Source of the DNA: Deltaproteobacteria bacterium | Lineage (GTDB): Bacteria; Myxococcota_A; UBA9160; SZUA-336 | Direction: 5' to 3' | Length of the DNA: 64,000 nt | Assembly: GCA_029261925.1 (NCBI GenBank) | Contig: JAJDAJ010000037.1 | Coordinates: forward strand, 124,001-188,000 | Part shown: positions 47,062 through 55,868 of the stretch, piece after piece | How positions within the stretch are numbered: position 1 is the stretch's first letter | Layout of the letters: each line of letters opens with the position of its first letter | Made by a program: the position numbers and the translations under genes | The notes under the pieces: model-generated | Database searches by the model: none | Seen by the model: the letters and a program-made list of their open reading frames with translations, nothing else | What the model was told of the DNA's origin: nothing

Positions 47062-47554
47062 CGCGCACCTCCGTGCAGCCGACGCTGGTCAGCAGCTCCT
47101 GCACGCGCGAGACCTGGTCCGCATGGCAGTCCACGACGCAGCCGAACTCGTCGCCGCTGAAGCTGGGCTGGTAGGCCCCGTGGTCCCGGCGCGCGACCAT
47201 CCACATACCGTGGATCAGCAGCCCGACCACGGTCAGGATGCCCCCGAAGAGGATGTTCAGCTCGAAGCCGATGATCGTGTAGGCGGGAATCGACGCGAAG
47301 GGCTTGCCGCCGATCACGATCGGCCAGTCATAGGCCATCCAGATCTGCATGTAGTAGGCCAGGGTGACGCCGGTCAGGCAGCCGATCAGCGTGTACAGGC
47401 GCACGATGCTCGGGCCCCGGTCGAGTGCGTGCTCGATCTCGTGGCTCGGGCAGGGCGCGTACACGTCGAGGGCGCCGAAGCCGGCGTCCTTGAGCTCGTG
47501 CACGGCGTGCGCCGTGGCGTCGGGCGTCTTCAGTATGCCCAGGACCTGTGCCAT
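47048..47554 (-). CDS. actD: Alternative Complex III subunit ActD
   Basis: A 168-residue protein of the DUF3341/quinol:cytochrome c oxidoreductase type. It has a small N-terminal alpha/beta domain (MAQVLGILKTPDATAHAVHELKDAGFGALDVYAPCPS) and a two-helix membrane anchor (VRLYTLIGCLTGVTLAYYMQIWM, IIGFELNILFGGILTVVGLL). A C-terminal domain follows with a Cys/His-bearing end (GCVVDCHADQ). In ACIII, ActD is a peripheral and membrane-anchored stabilising subunit. The start ATG 47554 overlaps the actC stop by one base. Confidence 0.85.
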   Translation of the reverse strand: MAQVLGILKTPDATAHAVHELKDAGFGALDVYAPCPSHEIEHALDRGPSIVRLYTLIGCLTGVTLAYYMQIWMAYDWPIVIGGKPFASIPAYTIIGFELNILFGGILTVVGLLIHGMWMVARRDHGAYQPSFSGDEFGCVVDCHADQVSRVQELLTSVGCTEVRVVSA

Positions 47555-48897
47555 CAGTGGGCCCCCTCCGCCCGCGTCTCGTCCTCGTAGTAGAGCTCCT
47601 TGACCTCCTGGATCGCGATCACGGGGAACATGCGCAGGAAGATCAGGAACATGAAGAAGACCAGCGCGAAGCTCGCGACGAGGATCGTCATCTCGACCCA
47701 GCTCGGCGTGTAGTGACCCCAGGCCGCGGGGTCGTACTCGTGCGAGATGCCGGTGAGGATGATGACGTAGCGCTCGAACCACATGCCGATGTTGATGAAG
47801 ATCGAGATGGTCCAGAGCACCTTCAGGTTGGTGCGCATCTTCTTGAACCAGAGCGGCAGCGGGCTGATCACGTTGCAGATGATCATGATCCAGGTGGCCC
47901 ACCAGTAGTACCCGAAGCCGCGGAACCAGAACGACATCTGCTCGTAGGGGTTTGCCGAGTACCAGGCCATGAAGTACTCGATGCCGTACGAGTAGCCGAC
48001 GATCGAGGACGTGAGCAGGATCAGCTTGCCCATGTTGTCGAAGTGCTCGTCGCGCAGGTACGCCTGCAGCCCGAAGGCGTTGCGCACCGGAACGAGCACG
48101 GTGATCACCATGGCGATGCCCGAGAAGATCGCGCCGGCGACGAAGTACGGCGCGAAGATCGTGGTGTGCCAGCCGGGCACGACCGACGTGGCGAAGTCCC
48201 AGGACACCACGCTGTGGACCGAGAGCACCAGCGGCGTCGCCAGCCCCGACAGGTGCAGGACCGCGCGGGAGTGGGCGCGCCACTGCTCACCGGACCCGCG
48301 CCAGCCCATGGCCAGCACGCGGTACAGGTGGCGTCGCCAGTCGCGCACGCGGTCGCGCGCCGCGGCCACGTCGGGAATCAGCCCGACGCAGAAGAACAGG
48401 ATCGAGATCAGCATGTAGGTGTTGATCGCGAACAGGTCCCAGACGAGCGGCGACTTGAAGTTGACCCAGAGCCCCCGCTGGTTCGGGTACGGGATGATGA
48501 AGTAGAACTTCCAGGCGCGGCCCAGGTGGAGCAGCGGGAACAGGGCCGCCACGATCACCGCGAAGACCGTCATGGCCTCGGCGCCGCGGTTGACCGCGTT
48601 GCGCCAGCGCGCGCGGAACAGGAAGAGGATCGCCGAGATCAGCGTGCCGGCGTGCGCGATGCCGACCCAGAAGACGAAGGTCGTGATGTACACGCCCCAC
48701 ATCACCGGGTGGTTCAGGCCCGTGACGCCGAAGCCCTCGCGGAACTGGTAGGCGAAGGCCGCCATCCCGCAGGCCACCAGCGCGCCGCAGAAGAGCGTTC
48801 CGAGCACGTAGAGCAGGCCGGGGGGCTCCAGGACGCGCAGGATGTCGTCGTTGATCGCGTCCGCGCTCGCCGGGACGGGTTCGGTCACCGCAGCCAT
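47554..48897 (-). CDS. actC: Alternative Complex III NrfD-like membrane subunit ActC
   Basis: A 447-residue NrfD/PsrC-family protein with ten predicted membrane helices that binds quinol at the periplasmic side beside ActB's iron-sulfur domain. Typical segments are GLNHPVMWGVYITTFVFWVGIAHAGTLISAIL, LFHLGRAWKFYFIIPYPNQRGLWVNFKSPLVWD and SVHSVVSWDFATSVVPGWHTTIFAPYFVAGAI. The start is ATG 48897, three bases after the actB stop. Its partner ActF shares the fold. Confidence 0.92.
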   Translation of the reverse strand: MAAVTEPVPASADAINDDILRVLEPPGLLYVLGTLFCGALVACGMAAFAYQFREGFGVTGLNHPVMWGVYITTFVFWVGIAHAGTLISAILFLFRARWRNAVNRGAEAMTVFAVIVAALFPLLHLGRAWKFYFIIPYPNQRGLWVNFKSPLVWDLFAINTYMLISILFFCVGLIPDVAAARDRVRDWRRHLYRVLAMGWRGSGEQWRAHSRAVLHLSGLATPLVLSVHSVVSWDFATSVVPGWHTTIFAPYFVAGAIFSGIAMVITVLVPVRNAFGLQAYLRDEHFDNMGKLILLTSSIVGYSYGIEYFMAWYSANPYEQMSFWFRGFGYYWWATWIMIICNVISPLPLWFKKMRTNLKVLWTISIFINIGMWFERYVIILTGISHEYDPAAWGHYTPSWVEMTILVASFALVFFMFLIFLRMFPVIAIQEVKELYYEDETRAEGAH

Positions 48898-48900
48898 CGT

Positions 48901-51900
48901 CTATGCCTCGCCCGCTTCGAAGCGCCGGACCGCCTTCTGGTAGGAGACGCCCGGGCGTGTGTACAGGTGCTCGAGCACCCGGTAGGCGCGCGGGTCGTCG
49001 CGGAGCTCGGTCACTCGGCTCGCGGGATCCCGCAGGTTCCCGAAGGTGATTGCATCGCTCGGACAGGTCTGCGCGCAGGCCGGCGTGATGTCTCCGTCGC
49101 GGACGAGCCGGCCCTGCGACTGCGCCAGGGTCTTGCCGTCGTGGATGCGCTGCACGCACATCGAGCACTTCTCCATGACGCCCTTCGCGCGCACCATCAC
49201 GTCGGGGTTCAGGCCGAAGTTCTCCGGCTCCTCGTAGTACTCGTCGTAGCGCCAGCTATTGAAGCGCCGCACCTTGTACGGGCAGTTGTTGGAGCAGAAC
49301 CGCGTGCCGATGCAGCGGTTGGGCACCATGATGTTCAGGCCCTCGTGCGTGTGGTACGTGGCGATCACCGGGCACACGTTCTCGCACGGGGCCGCGCCGC
49401 AGTGCTGGCACATCATGGGCAGGTGGCGCACGTCGGGATGGTCGTCGGTCTCCTCGACGTAGCGCTCGATGCGCATCCAGAACATCTCGCGGCCCATCAG
49501 CGAGTTGGCCGGGCCGACCACGGGCGTGTTGTTCTCCACCGCGCAGGCCGCCACGCAGGCGTTGCAGCCGGAGCAGGCGTCGACATCGACGTTCAGGCCC
49601 CAGCGATAGGGACTGTCGGCGTGCGCATCGGACGCCGGGTCATAGTCGGTCGTGACCAGGTGGCTGGCGTCGCCCTGGACCGGCAGCGGCTTGACGCCGT
49701 ACACGTCGGCCGGCGTGCCCGGGTTCGCGCCCGGCAGCGCATGCGCGTCGCCGTGACCTTCGCCATGTGCATCCCCGCCGTGAGAGGCGTCGCCGCCGTG
49801 GCCGTCGCCGTGGCCACCGCCGGAGCCATGATCCGGGTCGTGCAGCGCCGCCAGGGTCATCGATTTGGCGAAGCCGCGGTTCTCCTGGTCGAAGGTGAGC
49901 TGCGCGCGCGCGATCGGCTCGCGTGCGCCCGTGGGTCGCACGCTGGCGCGTGTCGAGTACCAGGCCAGCGCGCCGCTCGCGGAGTCGAGGCGCCCCGGGA
50001 TCAGGCGGAAGGCATTGACGCCGATGCTGCGCGACTTGCCGCGGTGGTCGGGCTCGGGCTGGTCCGGGGCGAGCGGCGGGTGCCCGTTTCCGACCTGGAG
50101 CGCGACCGCGCCGCGGCGCACGCCCGAGTGCACGAAGACCGGCACCTCGACCTTGCCGGCCGAGGTGGCGAGCTCGACGACGTCGCCCGTGCGCACGCCC
50201 AGCCGCCCGGCGGTATCCGGGTGCAGCTCGGCCACGCTGCTCCAGGTCGTCTTGAGCACCGGATCGGGGATCTCGTGGAGCAGCGCGATGCGCGCGCTGC
50301 GGCCGTCGTAGAAGTGGAGCGATGGGTAGACCACCAGCGCCAGATCGTCACCGGAGCCGTCGAGCTCGGCCGCGCCGAGGTCCAGCGCCGCGATGGCGGC
50401 GGGATCGACGGCGGCCGGGACCGGACCGGACGGACGGCCGGATCCGCCGCTGCCCAGCGCGCGGTCGAGGGCGTCGGCCCCGCCCCATGCAGCGCGCAGC
50501 GCCTCGAAGAAGCTGGCGGGCAGGCCGTCTCCGCGGCCCAGCGCGCGCGCGGCATCGAGGAGGACGTCGCCGGCCGCGCGGGTCTCGAAGATCGGACGGA
50601 TGGTCGGCTGCTGGAGGCGCCGCACGCCCGCGACGGGCTCGGCGTCGCCCCAGGCCTCGTGGGGGGTGTGGTCCGGCAGCACCAGGTCCGCGAGCGCGGT
50701 GGTCTCGTCGCTGGCGCTGGAGAAGCTCACCACGAAGGGCCGCTCCATGGCGTCGGCGAAGCCGACCTGCGGCGCGCTGTAGACCGGGTCCACGCCGTGC
50801 ACCAGCAGCACCTTGACGTCACCGCCGCGCATCTTGCCGGCCAGCTCGGTCAGGTCCGCGAAGCGGCCGAGACGCTCGACCCGGTGGTCGGGCCCGAAGA
50901 CGACCGTGTCATTGATCGCTCCGGCCGCGGCGTTGATCAGCATGACCGCGCCGGCGAAGGCCGCGGCGTTGGTGCCCTGCACCTCGGCGCCCGGGGGCAG
51001 CGCGAGCGGCGCCTTGGCGTCCGCGATGCGCCGCGCCAGCGCGTCGATTCGCGCGGCGTCGATCCCCGTGCGCGCGCTGGTGGCCGCGGCACGGAACTGC
51101 GCCAGCGCGCCGGCCAGGTCGCCCCGACCGCGCAGGCGCGCGACGGCGTGGGCCAGCGACAGCGCGACGAGCGCCTCGGTCCCGGGCTCGGGAGCGAGCC
51201 ACTCGTCGGCGTTGCCGCCGGTCAGGCCCAGCCGCGGGCCGACGAAGGCGTGGTAGCCGTGACCGTCCTGGCGCGCGCGCATGAAGCCGCGCTGGTTCGA
51301 GACCGGATCGAGCCAGGTCTCGAGGAAGTCGGTGCCGAACGAGACGACCAGATCTGCCTTGCCGAAGTCGAACTGCGGCACGCCGGAGCGCCCGAACAGC
51401 CGGCGGTTCGCCGCGCGCAGCGCCTCGTGCGCGAACGGCTCGTAGCGCAGGCGCTGCGGCGAGCCGAGCGCCGCCATCACCTGGTCGATCAGAGCGTCGA
51501 GCGTGCCCGTCTCGAGCCCGCCCAGGAAGAACGCCTTGCCGGGGCTCTGGCGCAGCTGCGCCACCAGCAGCTGCATGGCCTCGTCCCAGCCGATCCGCTC
51601 GAGACCGTTCGCGCCGCGCTTCATGGGCCCGCGGAAGCGGTTGGCGTCGTACGTGCGGTACAGGCTGGACTGACCGCGAACGCAGAGCCCGCCCTCGGTG
51701 AACGGGTCGTCGGCGCGCCCCTCGACCTTGATCGGGCGGCCTTCACGGGTGGTCACCGTGGTGGCGCACGCACCCGGACACTCCCGGCAGGTGCTGTGGT
51801 ACCGCGTCGGGATCCCGGGGATCACCTCCTCGGGCTGGTTGAGGTACGGGATCACCTTCTCGACCGGCTCCTTGCACGCCACGGTGGCGGCGGCGCCGGC

Positions 51901-51948
51901 AGAGAGACCGGTGATCTTCAGGAAGTCTCGGCGATCGAGCTCGGGCAT
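48901..51948 (-). CDS. actB: Alternative Complex III iron-sulfur/molybdopterin-like subunit ActB
   Basis: A 1015-residue periplasmic subunit with a twin-arginine signal (ELDRRDFLKITGLSAGAAA). A molybdopterin-oxidoreductase-like domain follows (STCRECPGACATTV, GGLCVRGQSSLYRTYDANR, IGWDEAMQLLVAQL). In ACIII this domain has lost its cofactor. A His/Gly/Asp-rich insert around residues 690-735 separates it from the ferredoxin-like part. The cysteine sets there are CSGCNACVAAC, CQHCGAAPCENVCP, CIGTRFCSNNCP and CSMCVQR with CAQTCP, for several Fe-S clusters carrying electrons from the quinol site to haems. ATG 51948 is used. Confidence 0.92.
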   Translation of the reverse strand: MPELDRRDFLKITGLSAGAAATVACKEPVEKVIPYLNQPEEVIPGIPTRYHSTCRECPGACATTVTTREGRPIKVEGRADDPFTEGGLCVRGQSSLYRTYDANRFRGPMKRGANGLERIGWDEAMQLLVAQLRQSPGKAFFLGGLETGTLDALIDQVMAALGSPQRLRYEPFAHEALRAANRRLFGRSGVPQFDFGKADLVVSFGTDFLETWLDPVSNQRGFMRARQDGHGYHAFVGPRLGLTGGNADEWLAPEPGTEALVALSLAHAVARLRGRGDLAGALAQFRAAATSARTGIDAARIDALARRIADAKAPLALPPGAEVQGTNAAAFAGAVMLINAAAGAINDTVVFGPDHRVERLGRFADLTELAGKMRGGDVKVLLVHGVDPVYSAPQVGFADAMERPFVVSFSSASDETTALADLVLPDHTPHEAWGDAEPVAGVRRLQQPTIRPIFETRAAGDVLLDAARALGRGDGLPASFFEALRAAWGGADALDRALGSGGSGRPSGPVPAAVDPAAIAALDLGAAELDGSGDDLALVVYPSLHFYDGRSARIALLHEIPDPVLKTTWSSVAELHPDTAGRLGVRTGDVVELATSAGKVEVPVFVHSGVRRGAVALQVGNGHPPLAPDQPEPDHRGKSRSIGVNAFRLIPGRLDSASGALAWYSTRASVRPTGAREPIARAQLTFDQENRGFAKSMTLAALHDPDHGSGGGHGDGHGGDASHGGDAHGEGHGDAHALPGANPGTPADVYGVKPLPVQGDASHLVTTDYDPASDAHADSPYRWGLNVDVDACSGCNACVAACAVENNTPVVGPANSLMGREMFWMRIERYVEETDDHPDVRHLPMMCQHCGAAPCENVCPVIATYHTHEGLNIMVPNRCIGTRFCSNNCPYKVRRFNSWRYDEYYEEPENFGLNPDVMVRAKGVMEKCSMCVQRIHDGKTLAQSQGRLVRDGDITPACAQTCPSDAITFGNLRDPASRVTELRDDPRAYRVLEHLYTRPGVSYQKAVRRFEAGEA

Positions 51949-51970
51949 GACTCGGTGGATCCTGTCCGTC

Positions 51971-52564
51971 CTAGTAGTGGCAGGCCGCGCAGTCGTCGGG
52001 ACCGGCGCGATCGAGGTGGCACTCCATGCACCAGCCCATCTCCAGCTTCGCACTCGGCAGGTAGAACGTGCGCGCAGTGTTCTGCGTATCCGGCACGAGG
52101 TACACGCGGTTCATGGTCTCCACGGGACCGTGGCACTTCTGGCACTCCAGGCCGGCCTGGACGTGCTTGAAGTGCTTGAACTGCACGTGCTCGGGCAGGT
52201 TGTGGATCCTGACCCACGGGATCGACTCGCCGCGCTCGTAGTACGCGTGGATCTTGGCGATCTCCGCGGCGCTGGCCTCGAGCTCCGCGGCACTGCCCGT
52301 CTGGCGCTGCTTGACGTGCTCGTGGCAGCCCATGCAGACCGACACGGCGGGAACCGTGGCGGCCTGGCTCTTCTCCGCGGCGCCGTGGCAGTACAGGCAG
52401 TCGATCTTCAGCTCGCCGGCGTGGAGCTTGTGACTGAACGAGATCGGCTGACGCGGCCCCGCCTCCTCGGCGGATGTCAGCTCCTGCTCGTACAGCCCCG
52501 CGTGGACGATGGAAACGCCCAGTGCCAGGGCACAGATCGACGATAGGAGAACGGTTGCGCGCAT
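51971..52564 (-). CDS. actA: Alternative Complex III pentahaem cytochrome ActA
   Basis: A 197-residue exported cytochrome with five CxxCH sites: CLYCH, CMGCH, CQKCH, CMECH and CAACH, the last at the very end. The signal anchor is LLSSICALALGVSIVHA, and SFSHKLHAGELKIDCLYCHG and HFKHVQAGLECQKCHGP carry the distal His residues. It forms the haem wire of the complex together with ActB. ATG 52564 is used. It is the first gene of the operon; nothing clearly promoter-like was found in the 82 bases to the next gene. Confidence 0.92.
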   Translation of the reverse strand: MRATVLLSSICALALGVSIVHAGLYEQELTSAEEAGPRQPISFSHKLHAGELKIDCLYCHGAAEKSQAATVPAVSVCMGCHEHVKQRQTGSAAELEASAAEIAKIHAYYERGESIPWVRIHNLPEHVQFKHFKHVQAGLECQKCHGPVETMNRVYLVPDTQNTARTFYLPSAKLEMGWCMECHLDRAGPDDCAACHY

Positions 52565-52640
52565 ACGGGTTCCCTGGTTGCGGCCGTGTGATACCCGCGC
52601 GCCATTTCAGCGTCAAGTTCGCGCGAGCGCACGCGCATCG

Positions 52641-52661
52641 GGTGCATCAAAACGCTGCACC
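52641..52661. repeat. 21-nt hairpin repeat, copy 2
   Basis: GGTGCATCAAAACGCTGCACC has six-base complementary ends around TCAAAACGC and overlaps the stop codon of the histidine phosphatase gene upstream of actA. It matches 546-566 at 19 of 21 positions. Function unknown. Confidence 0.4.
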
Positions 52662-53324
52662 CGGTCCGGCATCCCCCGCCTCGCCTCCGGGGCCGAAGCG
52701 GAGCATCGGGAACGGACCGAACGCGGGCGACTCACCATAGGCGAGCACGCGCACCACGCCGCAGTGGTCGAAGCCGAACGGCACCTCGTCGCGCGTCGGC
52801 ATCCCGGCCAGCATCTGCAGCGCGTAGTTCAGCAGTCCCCCGTGCGACACGACCAGGGTGAGGCCGGATTCTCCCAGCGCCGCGCGCACCAGGCCACACG
52901 CCTCGGAGGCGCGCGCCAGGAAGGCCTCGCGCGTCTCCCCGCCCGGCGCGGTGCGCCCCGACGCCGCCAGACGGGCGACCACGCTGTGCCCGCGACTGAA
53001 ATCGCCGGGCCAGCGCGCGCGGGCGGCCCGGGGATCGAGCCCCGCCAGCTCCCCGTGGTCGCCCTCCGCCAGGCACGCATGGACCCGCGGCTCGAGCCCG
53101 AGTCCCGCCCCCAGGATCTCCGCGGTCTCGCGGGCGCGGCGCAGCGGCGAGCTCCAGAGCCGCTCGAAGCGCAGCGTGCCCAGGCGATCCCGGAGCGCGA
53201 CCGCCTGGGCACGCCCGGCGGCGTTGAGACCCTGGTCGCCGAAGCGTCCGTCCCCGTAGGCCGCGTGCCGCACCAGCCAGACCTGTGCGGGTGCCGCCCC
53301 GCGGGGTGTGACAGGAGGACTCAT
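52647..53324 (-). CDS. Histidine phosphatase (phosphoglycerate mutase family)
   Basis: A 225-residue branch 1 histidine phosphatase. The catalytic His is in VWLVRHAAYG, the Arg in SSPLRRARETAE, and the second His in LVVSHGGLLNYALQ; the acid is probably E114 or nearby in CLAEGDHGELAGLD. Such enzymes dephosphorylate sugars, alpha-ribazole phosphate or other small metabolites, and the substrate is not predictable. A role in B12 (CobC) would fit the window's theme but nothing specific supports it. ATG 53324 is preferred over an upstream extension. Confidence 0.82.
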   Translation of the reverse strand: MSPPVTPRGAAPAQVWLVRHAAYGDGRFGDQGLNAAGRAQAVALRDRLGTLRFERLWSSPLRRARETAEILGAGLGLEPRVHACLAEGDHGELAGLDPRAARARWPGDFSRGHSVVARLAASGRTAPGGETREAFLARASEACGLVRAALGESGLTLVVSHGGLLNYALQMLAGMPTRDEVPFGFDHCGVVRVLAYGESPAFGPFPMLRFGPGGEAGDAGPGAAF

Positions 53325-53337
53325 GGCCCGGGCAGGT

Positions 53338-55020
53338 TCACCCGGCGTCAGGCGCCGGCGGGCGGGCGCCGGCGACGGGGCGCCGCAGCATCCGCACGCC
53401 ATCGACCACCACCCACAGGGAGAGCGCCAGGATCAGCGACGCGCTGCCCGCGAGCAGCCAGTTCGCGCTGGCGACGTGCCCGCGAACCTCGCCGAGCATG
53501 GCCAGGACCGTGGCCACGAGCACCAGCACCATGGGCACGAGCGTGTACAGGTACGGCCGGCCGGCGCGGCGCAGCCAGACGCTGACCACCGTGAGCGTGA
53601 GCGCCGCCAGGATCTGGTTGGTGGTGCCGAAGAGCGGCCAGAGCAGCAGCCCGCCCTTCCCCCCGGCCTGCGTGAGCGCCAGCAGCAGCGCCGCGCCGAT
53701 GCCGACGCCTGCGGCCACGTAGCGGTTGCGCAGGACCTCGATCCCGGCGCTCTCGCCCAGCTCCGACAGGATGAGCCGCAGGATGCGCGCGCCCGTGTCC
53801 AGGGACGTGGCGGCGAAGGCGATCACCATGACCGCGACGAAGGTCTCGGCCGTCGCGCGCGCGACCCCCAGCTGCGACACGAAGGTGGCCGCGCCGTGCA
53901 CGAACGCCTCGAGCTTGGGCGCGAGCCCCGACGCCGCCGACCAGCTCGCATAGTGCGCATGCCACTGGTCGGCGGTCGCGAAGCCCGCGGTGGTGGCGAG
54001 CACCGCCAGCAGCCCGAGCGTGCCCTCGCCGAGCATGCCGCCGTAGCCGATCGGCCGCGCGTCGGTCATGCACGCGACCTGCTTGGACGTGGTTCCCGAG
54101 GCCACCAGGCCGTGGAAGCCCGAGATCGCGCCGCACGCGATGGTGATGAACAGGAACGGCAGCAGCGGCGGAGCACCCTCCGGGTTCGGGTTGAACGCCG
54201 GCGCCGCGATCGGCGGGGCCAGGAGCATCAGGCCCCCGATCATGGCTCCCAGCCCGAGCAGCAGCTGGTGCGAGTTCAGGTAGTCACGGGGCTGCAGCAG
54301 CAGCCACACGGGCAGGACCGAGGCGGCGAAGGAGTAGATCATGAGCACCCAGACCCAGGCGCCGACGCTCACGTCGCGCAGCGCCGGGAAGGCGTCGACG
54401 AAGGCCTGGCCGTAGAAGACGGCCGTGAGCAGCAGCGCGAACCCGACCAGCGACGGCAGCAGCACCGGCACGCCCCGCCGGTAGACCAGCCAGCCCAGCG
54501 CGATCGCGACCACGATCTGGACGTTGATCGGGAAGATCGCCGCCGGGTAGCTCACGAACAGCGTTGCGATGATGAACGCGAAGACCGCCAGCACGATCCA
54601 GATCAGGAACGCCACCACGATCAGGAACAGACGCTTCGCCCCGGGGCTGATCACGTCGCCGGCGATGTCCCCGACCGACCTGCCGCGATGGCGCAGGCTG
54701 ATCACGAGCGCGGCGAAGTCGTGCACCGCGCCCATCGCGATCGTGCCGATCAGCACCCAGAGCAGCGCCGGCAGCCAGCCCCAGATCACCGCCAGCGCGG
54801 GGCCGACGATCGGCGCCGCCCCGGCGATCGACGTGTAGTGGTGCCCCCAGAGCAGGCCGAGCCGCGTGGGCACGTAGTCCACGCCGTCGGCGAGCTCGCG
54901 CGAGGGGACCGGCTCGTCGGCCTCGAGCGCGAACACGCGGCGCGCCAGGAAGCCGGAGTAGAAGCGGTAGGCGAGCACGTAGCTCGCCAGCACGAGCAGG
55001 GCGAGGGTCGCCGCGTTCAC
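53338..55020 (-). CDS. cstA: Carbon starvation protein CstA-family transporter
   Basis: A 560-residue integral membrane transporter with about 16 hydrophobic helices. Family sequence is clear: GLLWGHHYTSIAGAAPIVGPALAVIWGWLPALLWVLIGTI, GAVHDFAALVISLRHRGRSVGDIAGDVI, GAISGFHGLVASGTTSKQV, AATSLDTGARILRLI and LWPLFGTTNQILAALTL. CstA-like proteins import pyruvate or peptides during starvation. It is shorter than E. coli CstA (about 700) and lacks that C-terminal extension. The start GTG 55020 gives VNAATLALLVLASYVLAYRF; a GTG at 55038 is an alternative. Confidence 0.9.
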   Translation of the reverse strand: MNAATLALLVLASYVLAYRFYSGFLARRVFALEADEPVPSRELADGVDYVPTRLGLLWGHHYTSIAGAAPIVGPALAVIWGWLPALLWVLIGTIAMGAVHDFAALVISLRHRGRSVGDIAGDVISPGAKRLFLIVVAFLIWIVLAVFAFIIATLFVSYPAAIFPINVQIVVAIALGWLVYRRGVPVLLPSLVGFALLLTAVFYGQAFVDAFPALRDVSVGAWVWVLMIYSFAASVLPVWLLLQPRDYLNSHQLLLGLGAMIGGLMLLAPPIAAPAFNPNPEGAPPLLPFLFITIACGAISGFHGLVASGTTSKQVACMTDARPIGYGGMLGEGTLGLLAVLATTAGFATADQWHAHYASWSAASGLAPKLEAFVHGAATFVSQLGVARATAETFVAVMVIAFAATSLDTGARILRLILSELGESAGIEVLRNRYVAAGVGIGAALLLALTQAGGKGGLLLWPLFGTTNQILAALTLTVVSVWLRRAGRPYLYTLVPMVLVLVATVLAMLGEVRGHVASANWLLAGSASLILALSLWVVVDGVRMLRRPVAGARPPAPDAG

Positions 55021-55198
55021 GGCGCGACAGGCTAACACCCCGCCGGCGCGCGAACACGCCGCTGGTGTCAGCGCACCCGGCCGTCCCGGTGGCGCTGCGG
55101 CCGGGCCGCGTGCCGGCGCCGGGCGCCGGGCGGGGCCTGCGGCCGGGAGGCATCGGGCCGCCCGGGCGCGCCGCGCCCGCCGGTGCGGAGCTCGACGC

Positions 55199-55795
55199 TC
55201 ATCCGCCCGCGCCGCACTCCCAGACGTAGATCGTCATCGGCGGCAGGTTCCAGAAGCCGCTGTGGCGCTCCGGCCGACCGAAGACCGGCTCGGCCAGGCG
55301 CGCGACGTGGCTGCGGAACTGGTAGGCGACGAAGCGACCGCCCGGCGCGAGGGCGCGCTCGGCGGCCTCGACCGTCTGGCGGCCCACACCCTCGTCGAGC
55401 GTCGAGAAGGGGATGCCCGAGACCACCAGATCGGCCTTCTCCAGGCCCTGCTTCGCCAGCGCCGTGGCGATCTCGGTGGCGCTGCCCTCGTACACCTCGA
55501 GCCGCGGGTCGTCGAAGTCGTCGCGCAGCATGCGGGCGAAGTCGGCATTGATCTCGATCGCGATCAGCTTGCCGTCGGCGGGCATGCGCTCGAGCAGCTG
55601 GCGCGTCAGCACCCCGGTGCCGGGGCCGAGCTCGACCACGACGCGGGCGTTGGCCACGTCGCCGCAGTCGCCGACGCGCCGCACCAGGAACGGCGAGCTG
55701 GGCCAGACCGAGGCCACCTCGCGCGGCTTGCGCAGGAAGCCGAGCAGGAAGTCGAGGGGCCGGTCACCGGAGCGCCGCGCGCGGATCTCGCTCAT
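55199..55795 (-). CDS. PmtA-like phospholipid N-methyltransferase (class I SAM enzyme)
   Basis: A 198-residue class I methyltransferase. FLLGFLRKPREVASVWPSSPFLVR precedes the SAM motif I VVVELGPGTGVLTRQLLER, with LIAIEINADF and KADLVVSGIPFSTL for motifs II and IV. The GIPFS and YQFRSHV elements are those of the PmtA-type phosphatidylethanolamine N-methyltransferases and related rRNA-dimethylase-fold enzymes. Phosphatidylcholine synthesis is a reasonable but unproven role. It stands alone on the minus strand; ATG 55795 is used. A GC-rich 180-base gap separates it from cstA. Confidence 0.75.
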   Translation of the reverse strand: MSEIRARRSGDRPLDFLLGFLRKPREVASVWPSSPFLVRRVGDCGDVANARVVVELGPGTGVLTRQLLERMPADGKLIAIEINADFARMLRDDFDDPRLEVYEGSATEIATALAKQGLEKADLVVSGIPFSTLDEGVGRQTVEAAERALAPGGRFVAYQFRSHVARLAEPVFGRPERHSGFWNLPPMTIYVWECGAGG

Positions 55796-55868
55796 TGTAC
55801 TCCGGCTCCCCCTCGGTGCCCCTGAAGCCACGGGACGCGGCCTGTCTTACACGGGCCCCCGCGACGGG

